64,000 nucleotides of DNA, from the NCBI RefSeq assembly GCF_000719115.1, contig NZ_JOEA01000014.1, positions 434,001-498,000 on the forward strand. Reading direction: 5' to 3'. The stretch comes from Lentzea albidocapillata. Its GTDB lineage: Bacteria; Actinomycetota; Actinomycetes; Mycobacteriales; Pseudonocardiaceae. The number at the start of each line of letters is the position of its first letter. Positions within the stretch are counted from its first letter, which is position 1. Shown here in pieces: positions 55,639 through 64,000 of the stretch. The position numbers were made by a program, and so were the translations under genes. A model generated the notes under the pieces. It was not told the DNA's origin. It made no database searches and worked only from the letters and a program-made list of their open reading frames with translations.

Positions 55639-56372
55639 GATCTCCCTTTCTGCCGGCTGTCCGCGAGAAGGCCCAGCAGCGGCGCGAGGCCCGCCAGGTC
55701 GCCGATGACCGGGAAGTCTTCTTCGGACGGTCCGGTGCGACCACGGTCCAGCCACACCCCCTGCAGTCCTGCCCGTGACGCGGCCCGCGCGTCAGCCTCC
55801 TTGTTGTCCCCCACGTACACCACGGCCGGGGCATCGACTCCCAGCGCGGCGCAGCCGGCCGCGAAGATGCGCGGATCCGGTTTGGCGACGCCATCGACGT
55901 CGTCGCAGCACACCAGCACCTCGAACCGGTCGCGAATCCCGAGCAGCCGGAGCTTGTAGTCCTGGTACTCGTGCTTGCTGTTGCTCAGCGCGCCGATCCG
56001 CAGGCCCCGCTCGCGCAGCAGGTCCAGTGCGGCGACCACGTCGTCGAAAAGAAGGAACTCCTGCTCGCAGTGCGACAGGTACTCCCCCACCCACGCATCC
56101 TGTTCCTCGACGCCCTCTCCCAGTTCCAGTCCGTGGGCCCGGCAGAAGTCGGCCGCCCTGGCCCGCCGTTGCCCCTCGAAGGTGGTCTCGCCGCGGAGAT
56201 ACCGTCCGAAGTGGACTTTCTCGACCGCGTGCCACGTCGCGGAAGCCGCCGTGATTCCGGCGTCGGTCCACTGGGGTGCGATCCGCGCGAGGTGGCGGAC
56301 CAGCCCTCGCGTCATGGCGCCCTTGAAGTCCACCAACGTGTCGTCGATGTCGAACAGCACAGCTGTGATCAT
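55635..56372 (-). CDS. HAD-family phosphatase (nucleotide/sugar phosphate type)
   Basis: 245 residues. HAD motif I VLFDIDDTLVDF, motif II GALSNSKHEYQ, motif III Lys with DDVDGVAKPDPRIF and motif IV VVYVGDNKEADARAA; a helical cap C1 sits between I and II. This is the subclass I pattern of YjjG/HAD-IA nucleotidases. It overlaps PNP upstream and the OMPDC-like gene downstream by 4 bp each. Expected role: remove the 5'-phosphate of a nucleotide intermediate, giving the nucleoside for the phosphorylase. The order of reactions is inferred. Confidence 0.88.
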   Translation of the reverse strand: MITAVLFDIDDTLVDFKGAMTRGLVRHLARIAPQWTDAGITAASATWHAVEKVHFGRYLRGETTFEGQRRARAADFCRAHGLELGEGVEEQDAWVGEYLSHCEQEFLLFDDVVAALDLLRERGLRIGALSNSKHEYQDYKLRLLGIRDRFEVLVCCDDVDGVAKPDPRIFAAGCAALGVDAPAVVYVGDNKEADARAASRAGLQGVWLDRGRTGPSEEDFPVIGDLAGLAPLLGLLADSRQKGRS

Positions 56373-57115
56373 GTTTCCGTTCCCGTGCCTGCCATGGCGT
56401 GCGCACGCACCTCTACGGCGGCCGCAATGGCGACTTCGACCATCGCCAGGTATCCGCGCTCGCGGTCCTCAGCGGACCACCGGGCGCGGCTCTCGAGGTT
56501 GTCCGTCACCGTGAGCACCGCGAGGGAATGCCTCCGATAGCGGGACGCGACGGCGTACAAAGCGGCGGTCTCCATGTCGAGACCGAGCACACCCATGTCG
56601 GCCAGGTCGAGCATCCGGCCTGGGTCCGCGTGATAGAAGACGTCGCTGGTCATCACCTGCCCGACGTGCGCGCGGTGAGACCTTTCGCGCGCGATTCGCT
56701 CCGCCGCCACCAGCAGCGGGAAAGACGCCGTCGGCGCGTAGCTCAGGCCGGGCAGAATGTTGCTGACCACGGCCGAGTCAGTCACCGCGCCCATCGCCAG
56801 GATCAGGTCACCGAGCTCGATGTCCGCCCGCATCGCCGCGCAGGTACCGATCCGGACCGCCACCTGCACATTGTGTTGCTCGAACAGTTCCGTGGCGTAG
56901 ATGGCCATCGACGGTGCGCCCATTCCACTGGCCTGCACGCTGATCGGCACACCGCCGGACTCGCCCGTGAAACCGAACGCATTCCTGATTCTGTTGTAGC
57001 AGCTGACATTCGTGAGCATTTCCTCCGCGATGCGCCGGCCACGCACGGGGTCGCCCGGCAACAGCACGATGTCAGCTACATCTCCGGGCTCGCCGTCGAT
57101 GTGGAATGCCGCCAT
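56369..57115 (-). CDS. DeoD-type (hexameric) purine nucleoside phosphorylase
   Basis: 248 residues. NP-I family motifs: LLPGDPVRGRRIAEEML and VRIGTCAAM (phosphate-binding Arg), QVMTSDVFYH, GLDMETAALYAVA (ribose-binding Met-Glu) and TVTDNLESRARWSAEDRERG (base-binding Asp). The enzyme would split nucleosides with phosphate into base and ribose-1-phosphate. Actinobacteria more often use trimeric PNP, so a DeoD-type enzyme inside a peptide cluster is notable. ATG at 57115; 36 bp downstream of mbtH. Together with HAD and OMPDC-like proteins it forms a nucleotide-to-base or base-exchange route. Confidence 0.88.
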   Translation of the reverse strand: MAAFHIDGEPGDVADIVLLPGDPVRGRRIAEEMLTNVSCYNRIRNAFGFTGESGGVPISVQASGMGAPSMAIYATELFEQHNVQVAVRIGTCAAMRADIELGDLILAMGAVTDSAVVSNILPGLSYAPTASFPLLVAAERIARERSHRAHVGQVMTSDVFYHADPGRMLDLADMGVLGLDMETAALYAVASRYRRHSLAVLTVTDNLESRARWSAEDRERGYLAMVEVAIAAAVEVRAHAMAGTGTET

Positions 57116-57151
57116 GTCTCTCCCCGTCCAGGTGATCGCAGTACCACCGCA

Positions 57152-57352
57152 CTAGCCGGCCATGAATTCACGGACACTGCGCGGCCGCATGTCGGTCCAC
57201 ACCTCGTCGATGTGAGCGAGACATTCCTCCCTGGACCCGGTCTTACCTGCGGCCACCCATCCTGCTGGAATCTCCCGCCCTACCGGCCAAATGGAGAACT
57301 GCTCCTCGCCGTTACGGACCACGACATATTCGCGGGTGTCGTCCTGGGTCAT
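57152..57352 (-). CDS. MbtH-like NRPS accessory protein
   Basis: 66 residues: [40 protein letters not shown] and [13 protein letters not shown], including the conserved Trp and SxREECL positions of the MbtH family. MbtH proteins bind and activate adenylation domains. ATG at 57352 follows GAGGAGC; an in-frame start at 57430 is less likely. First gene of the operon to the OMPDC-like gene and divergent from the NRPS gene at 57499, so it probably serves one or both NRPS proteins here. Confidence 0.92.
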   Translation of the reverse strand: MTQDDTREYVVVRNGEEQFSIWPVGREIPAGWVAAGKTGSREECLAHIDEVWTDMRPRSVREFMAG

Positions 57353-57498
57353 TTCGAAGTGCTCCTCATCCGTCTCGGACCGAACCCGACCATAAGTCAA
57401 TAGCCGACACTGTTGCAACGCCGCGCTCATCCTGTTTGACTGCCACTACCAGCACTTTTCTGGTTCGACGACCTCCCCGCGCCCAATTGGAGGCCAAG

Positions 57499-59799
57499 GT
57501 GCACTCAGTGCGACCATTGCCCGATTCCCTCTTCGCGAAGGTGGAACAACTCGCAGCGAAGAATCAGGTGTCCGTCGCCGGCGTACTCGGTGCGGCGTTC
57601 CGGGTGATGACGCTGCGGTGCGGGTCCGGCGAGCCGGTCGACATCCGGCTGACGGCCGATTACCCGGTCCGCCGGGCGTCGTGCCCGGCCCCCGGCTCCC
57701 CCTTCACGGTCCTGCTGTCGGAGCCGCACGCCGAGGCCGCGCAGGACGACACGGCCGGGGCTCGCTTCAGCGGGTATCGCCGCGGCACCGCGGCGCACGT
57801 CGACCTGCACCTGGAAGCCGACCTGTCGAACGGCGGGGCGGTGCTCCACTGGCACCAGGAAGGGGAATGGGGGAACCCCGTGCTGGCGCGGTTGCTGCCT
57901 GGCTACTTCGAGACTCTGCTGGCCGCCGTCGTCACCCGTCCTGAAGCGTGGGTGGCGGAACTGCCGCTGATGACCTCGGCACAGGAGGCCGCGCTCGAAC
58001 GGATCTGCGTGCCGCTGGACCGGTTCCCGGTGACGACACCCGCCCACGAGCGGGTGGAAGAGCAGGCGCGGGAGCGGCCGGACGCCGAAGCGGCGGCCGA
58101 CGGCGCCGAGTCACTGACCTACCGGCAGCTCAACTCCGCGGCGAACAGGCTCGCGCGGGTACTGCGGAGCCAGGGGGCAGCACCGCAACGAACGGTCGCG
58201 CTGCTGATGGACCGCTCGACCGACATGCTCGTCGCCTTCGTCGCGGTGATGAAGACCGGCGCGGCGACCGTGCTGCTCGATCCGGCGCACCCGGTGGCCC
58301 GGCTGGAGCAGGTTGTGCGGGACACCCAGCCGATCGCGGTGGTGTCGTTGGCCCGCTTGGGAATCGCCGCCTTCGCCGGGCAGGTTCCAGTGCTGTGCGT
58401 CGATGCCGAGCGCGACCGGATCGCGGCCGAGCCGGACGGCGATCTTGGTGTGCGGATCCATCCGGACATGGTCGCCTACGTCGTGCACACGTCCGGTTCC
58501 ACGGGCGTGCCGAAACGTGTGGCGGTGACCCATCGGTCCGTTGCCCACTCGTTGCAGACGCACGAGGAAGGCCATCGCGCCGTCCCGGACGACCGGGCTT
58601 CGTGGTTGTCCCCTCCGGGATCGTCGGTCTCCGTCGGCGAGCTGTGGCCTTACCTGGCCGCCGGTGCCGGCGTTCACGTGGCCAAGCCCGACGTCGCGGC
58701 AGCACCGGAGGCGCTGCGGGACTGGCTCGTCGCCGATCGCATCACCAAGACGTACGTCAGCATGCCCATGGCGGAAAGCCTCTTCACGCTTCCGTGGCCG
58801 GACACCGCGGCGCTGCGTTTGCTCACAGTCGGCAGCGACACGGTCCGCCGATGGCCGGCTGCCGACCTGCCGTTCGAGGTCGCCGTCGCCTACGGCTCCT
58901 CGGAGGCGAACGGGATCACCAGTTGCCTGGTGCCGTGGGACGACCGGGTGACCAGCCGGACGGCCACGCCGGCTCAGCGGCAGGCCGTGCCGCCCGTCGG
59001 CAGGCCGTGGAGCGGTGTCCGCCTTCGGATCCTCGACGACGACATGCGGCCGGTGCCGCTCGGCGTGCTCGGCGAGGTGTACGTCGGCGGACCCGAACTC
59101 GCACTTGGATATCTGGGAGCACCGGGCCTGACGGCGGACCGCTTCGTGCCGGATCCCTTCGGACCGGACGGAGAACGGCTGTACCGCACAGGTGATCTCG
59201 GCTGGCTCGACGACGACGGCCTGTTCCACCACCGCGGGCGGGTCGACCGGGAGATCAAGGTTCGAGGGTTCCGGGTCAACCCGGCGGAGATCGAGGCGGT
59301 GCTGCTGGCACATCCGGAGGTCGACGACGTCGTCGTCGTCGCGGTGCCCCACCCGGACGGCAGCCGTCAGCTCGCCGCCTACGTCGTCGGCCGCGCGGAA
59401 GCGGACGAGCTGCGTGGCCATCTCACCGCCAGGCTGCCTGCACACCTCGTCCCCGCCGCCTACCGGACCGTCGGCGACCTGCCCCGGCGGGTCAACGGGA
59501 AGGTCGACCGGCAGGCGTTGCCGCCGGTCGAATGGGTGTCCGCGAACGCACAGGCGCCCCAGGACGAGTTCGAGGAGGTCGCCGTCCAGTGCTTCACCGA
59601 CGTCCTCAAGATCGACCGCATCGGCGTCGACGACGACTTCTTCGTGCTCGGCGGGGACTCACTCGCCGCAGCGCGGGTGGTGGCACGCATCAACGAGACC
59701 GTGCGCCGCCGGGTGTCCGTCCGCGACCTGCTCAAGAACTCGACGCCGAAAGCACTGGCCGGCGTCATGCGCACCGGGAAGACGAGGCACAGGGCGTGA
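57499..59799 (+). CDS. NRPS protein: condensation-domain C-lobe remnant, adenylation, thiolation
   Basis: 766 residues. Residues 1-165 look like the C-terminal half of a condensation domain (LPDSLFAKVEQLAAKNQVSV; no HHxxxDG). Adenylation (about 180-650): A3 VVHTSGSTGVPKRVAVTH, A5 YGSSEANG, A7 YRTGDLGWL, A8 GRVDREIKVRGFRVNPAEIE, A10 NGKVDR. Thiolation (about 675-745): DDDFFVLGGDSLAAARVV. The A4 region reads PPGSSVSVGELW, which by hand alignment places Ser where amino-acid-activating domains have Asp235, so the substrate may lack an alpha-amino group. Start GTG 57499 with GGAGG; TTG 57436 possible. GTGA overlap with the DAHP synthase. Confidence 0.85.
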   Translation: MHSVRPLPDSLFAKVEQLAAKNQVSVAGVLGAAFRVMTLRCGSGEPVDIRLTADYPVRRASCPAPGSPFTVLLSEPHAEAAQDDTAGARFSGYRRGTAAHVDLHLEADLSNGGAVLHWHQEGEWGNPVLARLLPGYFETLLAAVVTRPEAWVAELPLMTSAQEAALERICVPLDRFPVTTPAHERVEEQARERPDAEAAADGAESLTYRQLNSAANRLARVLRSQGAAPQRTVALLMDRSTDMLVAFVAVMKTGAATVLLDPAHPVARLEQVVRDTQPIAVVSLARLGIAAFAGQVPVLCVDAERDRIAAEPDGDLGVRIHPDMVAYVVHTSGSTGVPKRVAVTHRSVAHSLQTHEEGHRAVPDDRASWLSPPGSSVSVGELWPYLAAGAGVHVAKPDVAAAPEALRDWLVADRITKTYVSMPMAESLFTLPWPDTAALRLLTVGSDTVRRWPAADLPFEVAVAYGSSEANGITSCLVPWDDRVTSRTATPAQRQAVPPVGRPWSGVRLRILDDDMRPVPLGVLGEVYVGGPELALGYLGAPGLTADRFVPDPFGPDGERLYRTGDLGWLDDDGLFHHRGRVDREIKVRGFRVNPAEIEAVLLAHPEVDDVVVVAVPHPDGSRQLAAYVVGRAEADELRGHLTARLPAHLVPAAYRTVGDLPRRVNGKVDRQALPPVEWVSANAQAPQDEFEEVAVQCFTDVLKIDRIGVDDDFFVLGGDSLAAARVVARINETVRRRVSVRDLLKNSTPKALAGVMRTGKTRHRA

Positions 59800-60815
59800 T
59801 CATCGAACTGCGGCCGGGGACGAGCGCCCCGGAGATCCAGGCGGTCACGAGCCGGCTGGCCGCCCACGACGACGTGACGGCCTGGCCGGTTCGCCTGGCA
59901 GACCGGGTGTTCGTCGCGGTGAGCGGGGACGAGGACCTGGTGCCGGAGATCGGCTCCGCCGCCGTCCTCGCCCGGCACTCGACGCGAGAAACCGGCTGCT
60001 GGCTCGTTGCCGGTGCCAACGACGTGGCGCCGTCGCAGGTGTCCATCGGGGACAGCGTGGTCGGCGGCGGATCGCTGTGGTGCGCGGCGGGTCCCTGTGC
60101 GCTGGAGGACACCACCGACGCGATGGACACCGCGCTGCTCGCACGGGACCAAGGCGTCGCCGCCATCAGGATGGGGTTGTTCAAACCGAGATCGAGTCCG
60201 TACCACTTCCTCGGCCAGGGCAGGAGGGGACTGGCGGGGCTCGCCGAGATCAAGGCCGCGACCGGGCTCCCGGTCGTCACCGAGGTGCTCGACCCGCGCG
60301 ACGTCGAGCACGTCGCGAAGGTCGCCGACTGCCTCCAGGTGGACACCCGGAACATGACGAACCGCGCACTGCTGGCCGAGCTCGGCGGTGCCGGGCGACC
60401 GGTCCTGCTCATGCGCGGGCTTCGCTCGACCGTCGCGGAGTGGCTGCGCGCGGCAGAGTTCGTCCTCGCCAACGGAAACTCCGATGTCGTCCTCTGCGCG
60501 CGGGGAATCGTGTCGTTCGACAACTCGCTGGCGTTCCAGCCGGACTTCGGCGCGATCGCCGAAGTCCGGCGGCACACGGCACTTCCGATCATCTTCGACC
60601 CGAGCCACAGCACCGGACGGGTCGCCGCGGTCGCACCCGCGGCGCTGTCCGCGGTCGCGTTCGGTGCCGACGGCCTGCTGCTCGAGACCCATGTCCGGCC
60701 GGAACGGATGTACCGGCCGGGCGACGCGAACCAGATGTACCCCGTGTCCGGGATCAGCCGGCTGCTCGCTGCCTGTGCCGAGATCAAGGCACTGATGCCG
60801 GCGCTGACGCCCTAG
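59796..60815 (+). CDS. DAHP synthase, type I-beta with N-terminal regulatory domain
   Basis: 339 residues. An N-terminal ferredoxin-like domain (about 1-75, as in Thermotoga DAHP synthase) precedes the barrel: LWCAAGPCALED (metal Cys), IRMGLFKPRSSPYHFLGQG, DCLQVDTRNMTNRALL, IIFDPSHSTGR, and LLLETHVRPERMYRPGDANQ. It condenses phosphoenolpyruvate and erythrose-4-phosphate at the head of the shikimate pathway. GTG at 59796 overlaps the NRPS stop, so it is translationally coupled. A cluster copy implies extra shikimate/chorismate supply for an aromatic building block. Confidence 0.92.
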   Translation: MIIELRPGTSAPEIQAVTSRLAAHDDVTAWPVRLADRVFVAVSGDEDLVPEIGSAAVLARHSTRETGCWLVAGANDVAPSQVSIGDSVVGGGSLWCAAGPCALEDTTDAMDTALLARDQGVAAIRMGLFKPRSSPYHFLGQGRRGLAGLAEIKAATGLPVVTEVLDPRDVEHVAKVADCLQVDTRNMTNRALLAELGGAGRPVLLMRGLRSTVAEWLRAAEFVLANGNSDVVLCARGIVSFDNSLAFQPDFGAIAEVRRHTALPIIFDPSHSTGRVAAVAPAALSAVAFGADGLLLETHVRPERMYRPGDANQMYPVSGISRLLAACAEIKALMPALTP

Positions 60816-63800
60816 GCGTCCCGTCGCTCGATTTCGTCGAGCAGGTCCTCCAGCGACACCTCTCCGCCGGAGTCGACCTCGGCGACAGCACCGTGGTCCG
60901 CGGTGAGAAGACCCGCGAGGTGCGCGACCGTGGGGTTGCCGAAGAACTCCGCAAGGCTGACCTCCCGGTCGAACTCCTCCCGGATGCGCGCGATGAGCTG
61001 GTACGTCAGCAGAGAATGCCCGCCGAGGCGGAAGAAGTTGTCGTGCGGGCCCGCCGAGACCTCCAGCACCTCGAACCACAGGGCCGCGACGCGTTCCTCG
61101 ACCGGCGTGAGCGGCCGATCGTGGACGCCCGAGTGCGTCACGGGTGCGGGCAACGCCGCCCGGTCGATCTTGCCGTGCGACGTGACCGGCAGCCGGCTCA
61201 GCACGGTCATCGTGTTCGGAACCATGTGTGCGGGCAGCTTGGCGGCCGCGTGCTGGAGCAGGTCCGTACCGGTCGCTGTGCCGTGTACCGCGACATAGGC
61301 GTCGAGGTGCTGGCCGTGTGCGTCGGTCCGAGCGGTCACGAACGCGCGGGTGACCTCCGGGTGCCTCTCCAACGCGTTCTCGATCTCGCCGGGCTCGATG
61401 CGATGACCGCGGATCTTGAGCTGGTGGTCGGTCCGGCCGTGGAACGCGATGTCTCCGGTGGACAGCCACCGGGCTCGGTCACCCGTGCGGTACAGGCGCG
61501 CGTCCAGCCCGAACGGGTCCGGCACGAACCGGTCGGCCGTCAGTCCCGGCTGGTTCAGGTATCCACGCCCGATGCCCGGTCCGCCGAGGTAGAGCTCACC
61601 GGTGACACCGATGGGGACCGGGTTCATCAGACGGTCGAGGATGTACACCTCCCCGTTCGGGTACGGCTTTCCGATCGGCACGTCCTCGCCGCCGAAGCCG
61701 GACACCCGATCGTCCCTGAGGTACACGTTCGTCACAGACGTCTCCGTCAGCCCGTAGACGTTGATGGCCGACCCACCGTGGTCCCTCCACTTCAACCACA
61801 CGTCCGGGTCGATGCGCTCACCGCCCACCAGCAACAACCGGAACGGCTCCGGCAGGGTCTCCGCAGCCCGCTCCAGGTGATCCACGAGCACCGCCCAGTA
61901 CGCGACCGGCAGCTCGCACGCCGTGATCCCCTGCCGCGCAAGGAGATCGAGGAACGCGGCTGGAGTGAGCTCCGCCAGGTCCCGGTCCGCGAGCACCACC
62001 GCGCCTCCCGCCGCCCAGACCGGGAAGACCTCCTCGACCAGCACGTCGAACGTCACCGCGGCGAGTTGCAGGAACCGGTCCTCCGGGCTCAGGCCGAACA
62101 CCGCTACCGCCGGCACGGCGAAGCTCACCGCGTTGCCGTGCGTGCACATCGCACCCTTCGGTTCCCCGGTGGAGCCCGAAGTGTGGAAGACGTACGCCAG
62201 GTTGCCCGCCACGAGCGGGACATCGGGATCGTCGTCGCCGAACGCGCCTGCCCCTGGCCGATCGATCTCCACCACATCAGCCGCGCCGGCGACGAGGTCA
62301 CGGTGTCCGCTTTTCGTGACCAGCACCCGCGCACCGCTGCGATGGATGATCCCGGCGATCCGGTCCTGCGGCTGTCCGGGATCCACCGGTACGAACGCGC
62401 CACCTGCCTTCAGGACACCGAGCAGCGCGACCATCAGCTCGGCGGAGCGGTCCAGGCAGACCACCACGCAGACGTCCGGACCGACACCGAGCGAGCGCAG
62501 TTCGTGCGCCAACCGGTTCGCCCGCGCGTTCACCTCGCCGTAGGTGAGCTCGCCGAAGGCGCCGCCGATCGCGATCCGCGAAGGTTCCCGCGCGGCCCAC
62601 TCCTCGAACGAACCGTGCAACGGCAGGTTCGGAACCGCGGTCTGCGCACCGCGGCTCAATTCCTCGACGACGGTCAGCCGGGCGTTCTCCGACAACAACG
62701 GAAGCTCTCCCACACACAGGGTGGAACCAGCGGTCACCGCATCCAGCACAACGCGGAACTCGTCGGAAAACCGCTGCGCACCAAGGAGATCGAACAACTC
62801 GGGGTCGAACTGAACCGACACCACGGCCTCTTCGGGGAAGTCGAGCACGGTGACGTCGAGGTCGAACTCGGTCGCCGTGAACCTCGTCTCCGGCGGATGT
62901 ACGGTGACATCCCCGCTGACGATCGGTGTCCGGTCGCCTTGCTCGTAGCTGAACATGATCTGGAAGACGGGGTGCCGCCCCGCCAGCCGTTCCGGCCGCA
63001 ACTCCTCCACCAGCCGGTCGAACGGGACGTCCTGGTGGTCCAACGCGTTGACCACCCCGGCACGCACCTGCTCCAGCACGTCGCCGAAGTCGCCGGACCA
63101 CTCCGGACGCACCCGGACCACCACGGTGTTCACGAAGCAGCCCACAACGTCCTCGAGCGCATGCCCGCCGCGGCCCCACACCGGCATGCCCACCACGAGG
63201 TCTTCCGCACCGGAGCGCCGCGACAACAGGACGGACAGCACCGACAACAACACCATGCTCGGCGTCACGCCGTTGACACGTGCGTACTCCACCATCCGCC
63301 GATGCAACCGACCGTCCACTGTGAACTCGTGGACACCGCCGGCAGCAAGTTCGGCGACCAGCGCACGGTCCTGCGGGAGCGGCAACAGCTCGGGTGCACC
63401 CGCGAGGTGGTCGAGCCAGTAGCCGAGCTGCTCCCGGACCAGCTGCCGGGCATCTGCACCGCGCTCCCACACCGCGTGGTCCACGACCTGAACGGGCAGC
63501 TCCGGCAACCCGGCCTCGATCCCGTCGACAACCTCGCGGTACAACGCCACCAGGTCCCGCACCACGACCCCGGCCGACCACCCGTCGAAGACCAAATGGT
63601 GCACCACGAGCAGCAGCACGAACTCATCCACGCCGACCCGGACCACGCGCACCCGGAAGACACCCTCGTCCAGCCTGAACCCGCGGCGCCCCTCTTCCGC
63701 CGCCACACCGCGCAACTCGGCGTCGTCCAGTGCCCGCTCGACGTCGATCACGCACTCGACCTGGGTCCCGGGCAGGACCACCTGCAGCGGACCGTCGGTG

Positions 63801-64000
63801 AACACGGTCCGCAGTGCCTCGTGCCGCGCGACCAGCCGGCTCAGCGCGGCGCGCAGGCCGTCCTGCTCCAGCGCACCGACCCACCGGATCTCGCACACCA
63901 CGTTGTGCACACCCGAATCCGGCGCGGCACGTTCGACGAACCACATCCGGCGCTGCGCCGACGACAACGGGAATCCCTCGGCGCCACGATCCGCCGCGAG
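60812..64000 (-). CDS. NRPS protein: condensation, adenylation, thiolation (partial, 5' end outside window)
   Basis: At least 1062 residues; the frame continues past 64000. Condensation domain (C1 PLSSAQRRMWFVERAAP, C3 VVHHLVFDGWSAG, C5 DLVVGMPVWGRG), adenylation (A3 VFHTSGSTGEPKGAMCTH, A4 VTFDVLVEEVF with Asp235 present, A5 NVYGLTETS, A7 YRTGDRARWL, A10 SHGKIDRAAL), thiolation DNFFRLGGHSLLTYQL. There is no thioesterase; the protein ends in a short acidic segment, EVSLEDLLDEIERRDA, that could be a docking helix. Hand-read specificity suggests an alpha-amino acid but not which. Convergent with the DAHP synthase, overlapping by 4 bp. Confidence 0.93.
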   Translation of the reverse strand, partial: LAADRGAEGFPLSSAQRRMWFVERAAPDSGVHNVVCEIRWVGALEQDGLRAALSRLVARHEALRTVFTDGPLQVVLPGTQVECVIDVERALDDAELRGVAAEEGRRGFRLDEGVFRVRVVRVGVDEFVLLLVVHHLVFDGWSAGVVVRDLVALYREVVDGIEAGLPELPVQVVDHAVWERGADARQLVREQLGYWLDHLAGAPELLPLPQDRALVAELAAGGVHEFTVDGRLHRRMVEYARVNGVTPSMVLLSVLSVLLSRRSGAEDLVVGMPVWGRGGHALEDVVGCFVNTVVVRVRPEWSGDFGDVLEQVRAGVVNALDHQDVPFDRLVEELRPERLAGRHPVFQIMFSYEQGDRTPIVSGDVTVHPPETRFTATEFDLDVTVLDFPEEAVVSVQFDPELFDLLGAQRFSDEFRVVLDAVTAGSTLCVGELPLLSENARLTVVEELSRGAQTAVPNLPLHGSFEEWAAREPSRIAIGGAFGELTYGEVNARANRLAHELRSLGVGPDVCVVVCLDRSAELMVALLGVLKAGGAFVPVDPGQPQDRIAGIIHRSGARVLVTKSGHRDLVAGAADVVEIDRPGAGAFGDDDPDVPLVAGNLAYVFHTSGSTGEPKGAMCTHGNAVSFAVPAVAVFGLSPEDRFLQLAAVTFDVLVEEVFPVWAAGGAVVLADRDLAELTPAAFLDLLARQGITACELPVAYWAVLVDHLERAAETLPEPFRLLLVGGERIDPDVWLKWRDHGGSAINVYGLTETSVTNVYLRDDRVSGFGGEDVPIGKPYPNGEVYILDRLMNPVPIGVTGELYLGGPGIGRGYLNQPGLTADRFVPDPFGLDARLYRTGDRARWLSTGDIAFHGRTDHQLKIRGHRIEPGEIENALERHPEVTRAFVTARTDAHGQHLDAYVAVHGTATGTDLLQHAAAKLPAHMVPNTMTVLSRLPVTSHGKIDRAALPAPVTHSGVHDRPLTPVEERVAALWFEVLEVSAGPHDNFFRLGGHSLLTYQLIARIREEFDREVSLAEFFGNPTVAHLAGLLTADHGAVAEVDSGGEVSLEDLLDEIERRDA

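Larger units (their letters stand above)
53526..64000. other. Biosynthetic gene cluster (NRPS with nucleotide-handling and DAHP synthase genes), right end outside window
   Basis: Contiguous set: MFS exporter; divergent operon MbtH-PNP-HAD-OMPDC-like; NRPS A-T with coupled DAHP synthase; convergent C-A-T NRPS that runs off the window. Two NRPS proteins, MbtH and DAHP synthase identify a peptide natural product; the nucleotide cassette is the unusual part. No thioesterase, regulator or complete assembly line is visible yet. Confidence 0.85.

Noticed and set aside
59460..61469. 669-residue reverse frame over DAHP synthase
   Set aside because: Shadow frame without motifs; the forward DAHP synthase motifs are complete.

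Overview
This window is high-GC actinobacterial DNA. Starts are often GTG or TTG, gene overlaps of the ATGA/GTGA type are frequent, and secreted proteins carry Tat or Sec signals. Likely LexA and DasR sites, a PaaZ fusion protein and a HAMP-repeat hybrid kinase fit a soil actinomycete. A Pseudonocardiales genus such as Lentzea or Saccharothrix is my inference, not something proved here. No tRNA, rRNA, CRISPR array or complete insertion sequence was seen.

Layout. 0-3 kb: an anti-sigma-factor fragment, then a TetR regulator divergent from a DrrAB-type ABC exporter. 3-10 kb: a kinase-like phosphotransferase, secreted peptidase and esterase, BASS and MFS transporters, and a chitinase with a DasR-like box. 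10.4-16.5 kb: a translationally coupled branched-chain-type ABC importer operon ending in two unrecognised envelope proteins. 16.6-24 kb: SGNH hydrolase, DUF4142 and DUF1996 secreted proteins, an alginate-lyase-like protein, ilvD and a PRC-barrel stress protein. 24-29 kb: FadD with a divergent TetR, SOS-type alkB, a junction of two gene remnants, and a Tat-exported PHP phosphoesterase. 29.3-36.6 kb: a partner-switching stress module (SpoIIE phosphatase, hybrid kinase with seven 92-residue HAMP units, two STAS proteins, an RsbW-like kinase). 36.6-43.5 kb: Ppx/GppA, a phosphodiesterase/GNAT pair, a GH88/105-like hydrolase and an OmpR-type two-component pair. 43.5-53 kb: twin DUF4360 proteins, an extensin-like protein, NDH-2, a Rieske oxidoreductase and PaaZ. 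53.5-64 kb: the near end of a biosynthetic gene cluster that runs off the window.

Two things stand out. First, three copies of a roughly 165-bp, almost fully palindromic element (2903-3070, 21329-21491, 43505-43669) share a core, but each has its own self-complementary outer arms. All three are bounded by TA; two start exactly on the TAG stop codon of the upstream gene, and one ends 10 bp before the ilvD start. Second, the biosynthetic cluster couples an MbtH-like protein with a DeoD-type nucleoside phosphorylase, a HAD phosphatase and an altered orotidylate-decarboxylase-like protein in one overlapping operon. Facing it are an NRPS A-T protein lacking the usual Asp235, a translationally coupled DAHP synthase and a C-A-T NRPS. 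This suggests a product made from a nucleotide-derived or shikimate-derived unit.
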